From NCBI RefSeq assembly GCF_049257235.1, contig NZ_JBMMUF010000001.1, forward strand, positions 62,001-126,000: a DNA stretch of 64,000 bases, given 5' to 3'. The position numbers and the translations under genes are program-made. Positions 41,880 through 50,293 of the stretch are shown here, piece by piece (the first letter of the stretch is position 1; each line of letters begins with the position of its first letter). This DNA is from Pseudoalteromonas sp049257235. GTDB taxonomy: Bacteria; Pseudomonadota; Gammaproteobacteria; Enterobacterales; Alteromonadaceae. The notes below the pieces were generated by a model. That model made no database searches. It saw only the letters and a program-made list of their open reading frames with translations, and was not told the DNA's origin.

Positions 41880-44174
41880 TTAGCAATTATGCTCATGATG
41901 CGCGCTCTGCTTGTCGCGCTTTCCCCATTGCTTTAATACTTGTAGTAATGCTGTGTACTCAACTGGCTTGGCGACGAAGTCATCCATACCCGCGGCGATG
42001 CATGTATCTTTGTCAGAGTCGAGTACGTTGGCGGTTAACGCAACCACCGGGGTATCCCGATGCTGAGGCATTGCCTTTATAAGCTTAGTAGCTTGTGGGC
42101 CATCCATCACGGGCATCTGCATATCCATGAAAATTAGATCAAAATCTTGTAATTCACACTTTTCTACCGCTTGTTCGCCGTTATCCGCAAGGATGATGTT
42201 ACTAATTCCAGCTTCTTCTAATAAACTTTGCAAAACCATCTGGTTTATTTCATTATCCTCAACCGCGAGCACCACTAACTCTTGATAATCTCCCTCAACG
42301 TCTGGCTCATCAAAAAAGTCATCTTCGTGTTCAATCAGTTCCACTTTTGCCAATGTTAACGCAAACGAAAACCGAGAGCCTCTGCCAAACTCACTCTCAA
42401 CTGAGAGCTCTGAGTTCATCAAGGCGAGCATTTTACTGGCAATAGTTAAACCTAAACCTGTACCACCAAAACGCCGAGTGATTGACGTGTCAGCTTGAGA
42501 AAACGCTTCAAATAGTGTGGCGAGTTGCTCTTGCTTTATACCAATTCCAGTATCTGCGATAGCAAACTCTAACGTAATGGTGTCGTCAGTTTGCGCCAGA
42601 ACATTAATATCCATCGCTACCTGACCTTGCTCGGTAAACTTAATCGCATTACTGATCAAATTAATGAGGATTTGTTTAAGTCTAGTCTCATCGCAGGCAA
42701 TAGTGCCATTGGCAAAGGGAACTTGATCGGGAAGCTGCAGTGATATTTGTTTTGCACGAGCTTGCGTGCTGAACATCTGGTTGATTTCAAAAAGCACTTC
42801 TTCGAGATTTACTGGGCGCTCTTCTAGGGTGATTTTACCGGCTTCAATTTTGCTCAAATCAAGAATGTCGTTAAGGATCACCAGCAAACTTTTACCCGAC
42901 GAGTTTACGACTGAGAGCATGCGCTTTTGCTCTTGATTAAGCGGCGTATTACTGAGCGAACGTACCATACCTAGAATACCATTCATGGGCGTGCGTATTT
43001 CGTGACTCATATTTGCCAAAAATTCAGACTTCACCTGTGAGGTTTTATCTGCCTCTTGCTTGGCAACAATGAGGTGTTCACTGAGCTCTCTAAATTGATC
43101 CGCAGCTTCTGCCAATACGCCAATTTCATCTTGGCGTTCTCTATCGTGAATTTCTGCGGATAAGTCCCCTTTTAGGAAGCTCTTAAAACTGGCAGTGAGG
43201 CGACGGATCGCACGAGTGATGTGAGCATGTAAGAAATAACCGAACGCTAAAATCAAACAGACAGCCGCAAATAACAGTGTTTTCATCACGACTTCAGCAC
43301 GTCTAATCGCCTGATTTCCTTGCAATTTAATCGTCTGCAAGCGCTCTATTGAACGTTCTCTGAGTACATCGACTAAATTGTTAAACTCGATGGCATCACC
43401 AGCCATGACTACATTCACTAAGGTAAGGTAGTTTCGATTCGCCTGCACACTTTTACCAAACGCGGTGCGATACTGTGCTATCAACTCCCTTATTTTGGTA
43501 ATCTCAACTTCCTGTTCGCTGCGAAACGCTGAGGGTAGCGTATTCAATAAACGTGGTAAGGCGGACAAGCCTTGTTGCACACTTTGTCGTTTACTGTAGT
43601 CTTTTTTGCTCAAAAACAAGCCTGCATCTGAGTGCAAGCTATGCCATTTGTTGGTTGCCTGAAGCACTATTAATTGCGCTTGGCCTACAGGCGCGGCCTG
43701 ATACATACCATCCAAATACCCCAGCATTTGCTGATAGTATTGTGGCAACTCAATATCAATAAAATACACTTTGGCGTGATAACGCTCAGCCAATACATTG
43801 AGGTTTTCACCATAACGCTCAACAAGCTGTTTCATCGCTTCTATTTGCTCTGAATCCTCGCCTTCTATAAGTTGAGCACTAATTTCATTAAGGCGGCTGC
43901 GTATACTCGAATGGCTTTGTTCAATTTTGGCGTAGATGGCCTCACTGCCTGAGCTCCCAAATACTGAGACATCTCTTTGCAGCTGTACAATATCATTGTT
44001 GATACGCAGTATGTCCACCGTCTGGCTTGATAAGCCAAGAGTGTCACTCACTGAGTCTTCAATGGTTTGTATGCGATACTCAAGCATGGCATACACACTC
44101 AATACCGTGATTAACAAAATGGTTAAAACCAGCAATACTTTTGCCGCAATTGAGCGCTTAATTATACTTAGCAA
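41880..44174 (-). CDS. Hybrid histidine kinase (HAMP-HisKA-HATPase-REC)
   Basis: 764 residues, starting with TTG 44174 and AAGGA six bases upstream; the ribosome binding site overlaps the stop of the binding-protein gene, so translation is coupled. Two membrane helices (about 9-30 and 298-318) bound a helical periplasmic domain like that of TorS. A HAMP domain follows, then HisKA (LANMSHEIRTPMNGILGM), HATPase (NLISNAIKFTEQG, GTGLGLTIASK) and one receiver (LAVEDNEINQMVL, LIFMDMQMPVMDG). No HPt is present, so it needs another protein's HPt for onward transfer. The neighbour at 38408-41866 has one. Confidence 0.93.
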   Translation of the reverse strand: MLSIIKRSIAAKVLLVLTILLITVLSVYAMLEYRIQTIEDSVSDTLGLSSQTVDILRINNDIVQLQRDVSVFGSSGSEAIYAKIEQSHSSIRSRLNEISAQLIEGEDSEQIEAMKQLVERYGENLNVLAERYHAKVYFIDIELPQYYQQMLGYLDGMYQAAPVGQAQLIVLQATNKWHSLHSDAGLFLSKKDYSKRQSVQQGLSALPRLLNTLPSAFRSEQEVEITKIRELIAQYRTAFGKSVQANRNYLTLVNVVMAGDAIEFNNLVDVLRERSIERLQTIKLQGNQAIRRAEVVMKTLLFAAVCLILAFGYFLHAHITRAIRRLTASFKSFLKGDLSAEIHDRERQDEIGVLAEAADQFRELSEHLIVAKQEADKTSQVKSEFLANMSHEIRTPMNGILGMVRSLSNTPLNQEQKRMLSVVNSSGKSLLVILNDILDLSKIEAGKITLEERPVNLEEVLFEINQMFSTQARAKQISLQLPDQVPFANGTIACDETRLKQILINLISNAIKFTEQGQVAMDINVLAQTDDTITLEFAIADTGIGIKQEQLATLFEAFSQADTSITRRFGGTGLGLTIASKMLALMNSELSVESEFGRGSRFSFALTLAKVELIEHEDDFFDEPDVEGDYQELVVLAVEDNEINQMVLQSLLEEAGISNIILADNGEQAVEKCELQDFDLIFMDMQMPVMDGPQATKLIKAMPQHRDTPVVALTANVLDSDKDTCIAAGMDDFVAKPVEYTALLQVLKQWGKRDKQSAHHEHNC

Positions 44175-44183
44175 AGCAATTCC

Positions 44184-45449
44184 TTATGCGTTGAGAAGCT
44201 CATACCACTTGTCCAAACTGTAGTCATAATTAGGCATGACGGTGTTCCATACTGCAATATTAGAGAAACGTTTGACGTAGCTCCCCCCATCACGTACTTC
44301 ACCCGGTTGAATTGATATTTTACCATCGGTGCCTGTAAGCGCGCTGTTAGCTGCTTGGCCTTCGTACCAATATTGCCATTCATCATCGCTCATTAGTGGA
44401 CGGCTGCGCTGGGGGTTGGAAATGTAATATCCTTGGCGGGCAATAAAGGCACCAGGGTAGCCCGATAACCACCAATTCATGTATTCATACGCGGCATCTT
44501 TGACATGACCATGTGTATTCGCCGACAGACACATCACCCCATGCCAAGCACGATAACCTTCTTTGGGTGAGGCGTACACAACGGGGATCCCCTGCCCTCG
44601 GCAAGCACTTACACCTGGAGAAAACATGCTTTGGATATGCACGCGATTTGTTTTCATAAACTCAACAGACTGAGGCACTGATGTCCAAAGCCCAGCAAAA
44701 TGGCCCTGTTGCTTTTTCGCCATCAGTATTTCGAATAAAGCATCAATCTCGTTTATGGTCATGTTGCCAATGTCATCAAAGGTGATTAAGCCTTGCGCTT
44801 GCGCCGCTAAAGCGGCATCAAAAATACCAATGGTTGGCGCATTAACTAATGACACCTTACCTCGGTATCGGTCATCCAATAACCAACCCCATGACTCTGT
44901 TTTATAGGCTTCGCCTTTGGCGATATGCTGAGTGTTGTAGCCAAAAGAATCCACATTATGTACATAGGGCATAAAACTAATTTGCTCGGTCGGTTGCGTA
45001 CCCAAGGTGCCATCACTTTGTACAAAAAGGATTTTATTGGGCGCATCGCCTGCCCCAGTTTTGGCGTTCTCAACTAATTTTCCTGTTTTAGTCAGCGCAT
45101 TAATTTCATCCCAATAAGTGAGCCTTTGAACATCAATTGGCTGAATTGCTCCCGCTTGCCACAGAATATTGATTGAATCAGACCATTGCTCGTACAAATC
45201 AAAACTACTTGGATTGGAGGCTGCCTTTTCAAGCACTGCGGCACTGCCCATGGGGGTGAATTCGATATTAATGCCAAGCTCTTTCATTGCACGTTGACGT
45301 AACTCTTCTTGTAAGGTCACATGCGTGCCCATAACCCGCAAAGTGACTGGCTTTTTGGCAAATACATAGGGTACTTTGAATGCGACGGCAGACGCGGCTG
45401 CACCAACAGAAAGAGTACGCAAAAAATCTCTGCGGTTGGATAACTTAGG
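44184..45449 (-). CDS. Tat-exported extracellular solute-binding protein
   Basis: 421 residues from ATG 45449. The N-terminus has a twin-arginine signal (NRRDFLRTLSVGAAASAVAF), then a spermidine/putrescine- or Fe-type periplasmic binding fold (segments NPSSFDLYEQWSDSINILWQAGAIQPID, GWLLDDRYRGKVSLVNAPT, AAYEYMNWWLSGYPGAFIA). No ABC permease or ATPase gene is near; the gene sits directly before two sensor kinases. By analogy with TorT-TorS and LuxP-LuxQ it probably acts as a ligand-binding co-sensor. Ligand unknown. Confidence 0.85.
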   Translation of the reverse strand, partial: PKLSNRRDFLRTLSVGAAASAVAFKVPYVFAKKPVTLRVMGTHVTLQEELRQRAMKELGINIEFTPMGSAAVLEKAASNPSSFDLYEQWSDSINILWQAGAIQPIDVQRLTYWDEINALTKTGKLVENAKTGAGDAPNKILFVQSDGTLGTQPTEQISFMPYVHNVDSFGYNTQHIAKGEAYKTESWGWLLDDRYRGKVSLVNAPTIGIFDAALAAQAQGLITFDDIGNMTINEIDALFEILMAKKQQGHFAGLWTSVPQSVEFMKTNRVHIQSMFSPGVSACRGQGIPVVYASPKEGYRAWHGVMCLSANTHGHVKDAAYEYMNWWLSGYPGAFIARQGYYISNPQRSRPLMSDDEWQYWYEGQAANSALTGTDGKISIQPGEVRDGGSYVKRFSNIAVWNTVMPNYDYSLDKWYELLNA

Positions 45450-45571
45450 CATAAATAGAGGTCTCGGAAAGTGGCTAGTTAGGGTAAGTATAGTCAAGGT
45501 TTTTCAATAACCTACCTAGGATAAAAAATACCAACAACCGTCCCTTTAACATCTCCAAAATAGATAGTGAT

Positions 45572-47686
45572 TTATGATGGCTTACACTCTTTTTGTTCGC
45601 TTGCACAAAGTAATTTTGCGAATTCATCCGCGCTCATTGGTCGACTCATCAGGTAGCCTTGCCCGGTCGCACAACCAAGTTGAGCCAGTTCAACCCTTTG
45701 TTCTTGAGTTTCTATCCCCTCAGCTACGAGTTGCAGGTTCAATGTTCCAGCCAGCTGAATAATGGTATGAACGATGTCAAAGGCCTGATTATTCGTGAGC
45801 ATGTCACTGACAAAGGATTGGTCAATCTTTAAGACATCTAATGGAAATAACCGCAAATAAGACAAACTCGAATAACCCGTTCCAAAATCATCCAACGCAA
45901 TACTTACGCCCATCTTAGAAATAGCAGTGAGTTGTTTAATGGTAGCGTCGTAATCATCGACTAGGGCTGATTCAGTAACCTCTAATTCTAAATAACAACT
46001 CGGTAAACCACTTTTCTCTAGCGCTTTAGCCACTATGCTCGTGAGCATTGGATCACTAAATTGTTTAGCTGAAATATTTACCGCTACCTTTATTGGATAG
46101 CCTGATTCGAGCCACTGCTTAGCATCACAGCAACATCGATTGAGGACTTGCTCGCCAAGACGGTAAATAAGGCCAGACTCTTCTGCATACTCAATAAATA
46201 CAAATGGCGCAATCATTTTGCCATCGGCATCTTGCACCCTTACAAGGCCCTCTGCTCCGCAGATCTGATTAGACTGCAAGTTATACTTGGGTTGATAGTG
46301 CACCACCAGCGCATCATTTCTAAGCGCACTTCGCAACGTTTTGCCAACGACAAGGTTTCTATCCACTTCTTGCTGGAGCTCATCGCTGAAGTAACAACAG
46401 GAATTAAATGCGTGTTGCTTCGCCTTATACATCGCTGAATCTGCGTGGCGCATCATATCTTCAATGGTCAGAGCGTCATCGGGGTATACACTCACACCAA
46501 TACTCGCGCTTAAACTGTATTGCTCTTTACCCAAACGAAAGGGTTTGCTGATTTCATCAAACACACTACTTACCAAGGCATCAACACTCATCACCTTTTG
46601 CACATGAGGCACTACAATGGCAAATTCATCACCACCTACTCGCGCAACCGTAATATCGCTACAGGCAAAGCGGTCAAGATTATGGCCAATGTGAGCGATA
46701 ACATCGTCACCAATATGATGGCCCAATGCATCATTAACATATTTAAAATTGTCGATGTCTATCAACAGCAAACTCAGCTTATGTTTACCAACCTCGGCAC
46801 GAGCAAGATTTTGTGCTAAGCGGTCATATAGCAACACGCGGTTAGGGAGTGCTGTTAATTGGTCATGGTGAGACAAATAGGTCATTTGCACTGACATCTC
46901 TAATGTTTCGCTTATATCTTGAAATACCATCACCGCGCCTTTGACACAGCCCTGTGAGTCGATAATTGGCGCGGCACTGTCTTGAACGCGATAGTCAAAA
47001 TCGTGTTTACTCGTTATTTGCGTGTTTAGTGCCATTGCTACCGTGCGCTTTTCTTTAAGCGCAATGATAAGAGGATTGGCATAGCGCTCTTTTGTAATGG
47101 CGTCATATAACGTCATCACTTCATCAATAAAGCGCCCTTGAGCTGCTGTTTGTGACCACCCAGTGAGGCGCTGCGCAACCGGATTTAAATAAATAACATG
47201 ACCCTTATCATCTGTAGAGATCACGCCATCAGCAATGCAATCAAGCGTGACGCGTAATTGCTCTCTGTCCGCAAATAACATTTCCTTTGTCAATGCCAAA
47301 GACTTTTGCTGATTGATAATATAAATATGGTTTTGTACACGCATACGGCATAAGTTGAGATGCACAGGCTTGCTGATAAAGTCGATAGCACCAAGTTGCA
47401 ATGCCCGCTCTTGCGCTTGATGATCACTGTGGGACGTGATCACTAGTACTCTCGGAGCAGTAAAGGGGTCAAGTTCAGCTAATTGGGCGAGAATATCGAA
47501 CCCAGAAATCATTGGCATTTCTAAATCTAGCAATACAATGTCGGGTTGAAGGTGCATCACTTGCTGTATTGCAACGCAACTATTGTTGCAGCTATAAATT
47601 TCTCCAAGGCCCGATAACGCCTCAGTTAATGCAATTGTTTCGATGACTTCGTCATCTATGACGAGAATTTTTGTCCGTTGATTCAT
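45572..47686 (-). CDS. Response regulator with PAS, GGDEF and EAL domains
   Basis: About 704 residues from ATG 47686 (ATG eight codons upstream also possible). Receiver (about 5-125, IVLLDLEMPMISG), PAS (about 145-265), GGDEF with intact ARVGGDEFAIV (no RxxD I-site), and EAL. The EAL signature reads EGL, but the other metal and catalytic positions are present (VNISAKQF, LELEVTESALV, IALDDFGTGYSS, DVLKIDQSF, LVAEGIET). It could both make and break c-di-GMP. It is first of four same-strand genes and the likely output of the kinases. Confidence 0.92.
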   Translation of the reverse strand: MNQRTKILVIDDEVIETIALTEALSGLGEIYSCNNSCVAIQQVMHLQPDIVLLDLEMPMISGFDILAQLAELDPFTAPRVLVITSHSDHQAQERALQLGAIDFISKPVHLNLCRMRVQNHIYIINQQKSLALTKEMLFADREQLRVTLDCIADGVISTDDKGHVIYLNPVAQRLTGWSQTAAQGRFIDEVMTLYDAITKERYANPLIIALKEKRTVAMALNTQITSKHDFDYRVQDSAAPIIDSQGCVKGAVMVFQDISETLEMSVQMTYLSHHDQLTALPNRVLLYDRLAQNLARAEVGKHKLSLLLIDIDNFKYVNDALGHHIGDDVIAHIGHNLDRFACSDITVARVGGDEFAIVVPHVQKVMSVDALVSSVFDEISKPFRLGKEQYSLSASIGVSVYPDDALTIEDMMRHADSAMYKAKQHAFNSCCYFSDELQQEVDRNLVVGKTLRSALRNDALVVHYQPKYNLQSNQICGAEGLVRVQDADGKMIAPFVFIEYAEESGLIYRLGEQVLNRCCCDAKQWLESGYPIKVAVNISAKQFSDPMLTSIVAKALEKSGLPSCYLELEVTESALVDDYDATIKQLTAISKMGVSIALDDFGTGYSSLSYLRLFPLDVLKIDQSFVSDMLTNNQAFDIVHTIIQLAGTLNLQLVAEGIETQEQRVELAQLGCATGQGYLMSRPMSADEFAKLLCASEQKECKPS

Positions 47687-47860
47687 TCTTACTAACAACT
47701 CCGTGTGCATCGCCCGATTGTATCAAATTTAGGCACACTGAAAAGCTTTTCATAGCACTCGACACACAATGACACAAACTGAACTCGTGCTAGGTGGTAA
47801 CAAGCTTAAAAAGATGTTGAAAGTAGGGAATAAATTAGTAGAAATGAGATTACAGAGTTT

Positions 47861-47975
47861 GGGTGGTAGCCTTACCAGCCACATCTCGGCACACACATCA
47901 CACGCTGTGGCTGCTCCCTTCCGGGCCTGACCAGGTTCACCTGCTAGTGTTGCGAGAGGACCAATAAGGCCACCG
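47861..47975 (-). ncRNA. ffs: Signal recognition particle RNA (4.5S type)
   Basis: The conserved core GGTCAGGCCCGGAAGGGAGC (minus strand, with GGAAG tetraloop region) is the Ffh-binding domain of bacterial SRP RNA. The 5' end (GGTGGCCTTA) pairs with the 3' end (TAAGGCTACCACC) to give the single long hairpin, about 115 nt. Ends are estimated from this pairing. It pairs with Ffh in co-translational membrane targeting. Confidence 0.95.
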
Positions 47976-48002
47976 TAGTGGGCCTCTTTGGGCGCAGGAG
48001 GG

Positions 48003-48031
48003 ATTATCCAGACTTTCCTACGTGGTTTCAA
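48003..48031 (-). promoter_or_regulatory. Promoter of ffs
   Basis: TTGAAA, 17-bp spacer, GATAAT on the minus strand, followed by a C-rich discriminator. Transcription would begin about 20 bp before the mature 5' end, so 5' processing is likely. Confidence 0.75.
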
Positions 48032-48099
48032 GGGAAATCAGTAATTTCGTGGTTAATTGCTTAGTAAACAATCATTTTATAGAGAAGTGTAATGAGTAA

Positions 48100-48132
48100 A
48101 GGTGTTCGCACCCATCGCTTGGACGAACACCT
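48100..48132 (-). terminator. Hairpin past the DUF3014 gene
   Basis: Arms AGGTGTTCG/CGAACACCT (9 bp, perfect) with a 15-nt loop, followed on the minus strand by TTTAC. Possible weak terminator for the DUF3014 gene. Confidence 0.5.
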
Positions 48133-48141
48133 AACTACTAA

Positions 48142-49002
48142 TTATTGAAGTTCTGAACGTAACTCAGTTAATACGGCTTTAATTTTGGCGACGTTTTCAG
48201 GGCCCATGCGCAACAATTGCTTTTGCGCAGGTGGTAAATTTTCCCACTCTGAAAAAGCATACTTGTAGGTTACTGAATCTTTGAGTAGTGGTACTTGTGT
48301 GGTCATTTCAGGCGTCGCAAGCAACAAGTCTATTGCTTTGGTTAATCGCTCATTGAAGTGAGTATCCGGACGACCTACTTCTGCATACGCCTGTTCAATC
48401 AACGGTTCGTAGCGTTGATACAGGGCAACTAATTGCTCCGTTTGTAATGACGTTAAAATAGCAACGTAGGGGTCATAGCGCGAAAAGCTCTGTGGGTCCA
48501 TTGTCAGCACCTCTCCTTGTTCAACGCTAAAAGGCTCCTGTAGCTTGGTTACCGGTGAATGATTAGCTGCTACTTGGCCATCTGCAAGGTTATTAACAAA
48601 CACCACAGCGCGGCGAATTAAGTCATCATTGACCAACAAGTCTGCACTGGCTTGGCTCAGTGATTGACTAACTCGCTCGCTCACCACGTCATCACTTTCA
48701 TCTAAGCTTGGTAACGCTGGCTCTTGTTCAACTTGCTCTGTGGGTTGTTCACGTTCGCTTTGCGGTAGCGCCTGTGGCATAGTTTCAGGCTCTGAGATTG
48801 GTTCATCTGGCTGTGTTGCAGGTTCCTCGGGCTCAATAATAACAACGGTTTGTGGTGCCTCTACACTCTCTGTGACCATGTCTTGCTGTTTACTCAAGGC
48901 AATCATGATGACGACTACCAACACTACAACAACAATTGCAGCAAAAAGTAACGTATTACGACTGGGGCGACTTTTTTCTTGCGCTTGAGGCTGATCGTTC
49001 AT
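48142..49002 (-). CDS. DUF3014 domain-containing membrane protein
   Basis: 286 residues from ATG 49002, with GGAG upstream; four upstream codons are not used. One membrane helix near the N-terminus (about 20-42, LLFAAIVVVVLVVVIMIAL), then a Glu/Pro/Gln-rich linker (about 50-110) and a conserved C-terminal domain (about 115-286, with RRAVVFVNNLADGQVA, FSRYDPYVAILTSL, YAFSEWENLPPAQKQLLRMGPENV) of the DUF3014 family. It is anchored in the inner membrane, with the domain likely in the periplasm. Function unknown. Confidence 0.82.
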   Translation of the reverse strand: MNDQPQAQEKSRPSRNTLLFAAIVVVVLVVVIMIALSKQQDMVTESVEAPQTVVIIEPEEPATQPDEPISEPETMPQALPQSEREQPTEQVEQEPALPSLDESDDVVSERVSQSLSQASADLLVNDDLIRRAVVFVNNLADGQVAANHSPVTKLQEPFSVEQGEVLTMDPQSFSRYDPYVAILTSLQTEQLVALYQRYEPLIEQAYAEVGRPDTHFNERLTKAIDLLLATPEMTTQVPLLKDSVTYKYAFSEWENLPPAQKQLLRMGPENVAKIKAVLTELRSELQ

Positions 49003-49145
49003 TAAAAACTCCATTAACTACTTTATGTAAGAGATAAATGCCACTTGCTTGGCTCTATTGCAACACACTTCCAAGCACCTATACATTTCTTTTTACTAAA
49101 GAATACTTTACATTTAAGTTAGGTCTTTATTTAAGTGCATTACTC

Positions 49146-50285
49146 ATGCGAAAGCAAACCAATTGCGGCCGAAAAGGCACAGCATTATTACTCAGTGGCG
49201 GTGGTGCTCGAGCAGCGTATCAAGTGGGTGTACTCAAAGCACTGACTCACAGCATGCCGCGCACCGCTCCTTTGCCATTTCGTATCATAACAGGGACATC
49301 TGCTGGTGCAATTAATTCAGTGGCTCTGGCCTGTTGGGCATCATGCGCCCACTTAGCTTTACGTAAGCTTGATACCGTGTGGGGACAGTTCCACACCTCC
49401 CATGTTTATCGCAGTGACTTTGCGCACGTATTTGGCCACATTATTCGCAATGTGCTATCGAGCTTTCGCTCTGGCCACGCTAATCATGCCCCTGCAAGCT
49501 TATTTAATAATTCGCCTTTACGCCGTTTGCTCGCAGAAGTGCTGCCAATGGAACGCATTGACCGTAATATCCATCGAGGGGTGATTGATGCGCTTGGCAT
49601 TACTGCGTCTAATTACAGTACCGGAGATTCAATTACTTTCTTTCAAAGTAAAGATGCAACGCCTTGGCAACGTTCAAAACGCCAAGGTGTAAAAGCGCGT
49701 ATCCACCTGGAACATCTCATGGCATCAAGTGCCATTCCTGTGGTGTTTCCAAGTGTAAGAATTCGCCATCAATATTACGGTGATGGTTCAATCCACCAAA
49801 TGTCGCCGTTATCGAGTGCCATTCATTTAGGTGCTGAGCGGATTTTTGTTATCGGTGTGGAGCAACCAAAGGAAGAGCACCGCAAATACGCGCCCCATTA
49901 TCCTGGCATGTCGGCCATTGCTGGTCACTTGCTTGATAGCGTCTTTGCAGACACCATTCATGCGGATTTAGAGCGTGTAGAGCGTATTAATCGTACCGTA
50001 GGTTTGCTCAGTGCAAAGCACAAACACCAAGAACTCAAACACATCGATACATTTTGTATTAACCCTTCTCATAACTTTAATGAGATCAGCTCGTTATATT
50101 ACGATGATATGCCCTTAGCTATTCGTATGCTGTTACGTGGGATTGGTGTCAAACGCTACAGTGAATCGAGCTTACCGAGCTACTTATTATTTGAGAAACG
50201 TTACACCGAGCATCTTATTGAGCTTGGATATCAAGATGGGGTGAAGAACCTCAAAGAGTTGCGCCATTTTTTGTGTTTGGATTAA
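49146..50285 (+). CDS. Patatin-like phospholipase
   Basis: 379 residues from ATG 49146; the frame opens 36 codons earlier but the family core begins soon after this ATG. The glycine-rich loop LLLSGGGARAAYQVG and the nucleophile motif GTSAGA (Ser) are present, with the Asp partner in DGSIHQ. It is a Ser-Asp dyad acyl hydrolase acting on lipids. No signal peptide is certain. It is divergent from the DUF3014 gene and converges on the antiporter gene. Confidence 0.85.
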   Translation: MRKQTNCGRKGTALLLSGGGARAAYQVGVLKALTHSMPRTAPLPFRIITGTSAGAINSVALACWASCAHLALRKLDTVWGQFHTSHVYRSDFAHVFGHIIRNVLSSFRSGHANHAPASLFNNSPLRRLLAEVLPMERIDRNIHRGVIDALGITASNYSTGDSITFFQSKDATPWQRSKRQGVKARIHLEHLMASSAIPVVFPSVRIRHQYYGDGSIHQMSPLSSAIHLGAERIFVIGVEQPKEEHRKYAPHYPGMSAIAGHLLDSVFADTIHADLERVERINRTVGLLSAKHKHQELKHIDTFCINPSHNFNEISSLYYDDMPLAIRMLLRGIGVKRYSESSLPSYLLFEKRYTEHLIELGYQDGVKNLKELRHFLCLD

Positions 50286-50293
50286 CTCGCTCT

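Noticed and set aside
47750..48031. 93-codon minus-strand ORF over the SRP RNA
   Set aside because: It is a shadow reading of the ffs gene, whose RNA core and promoter are clear.
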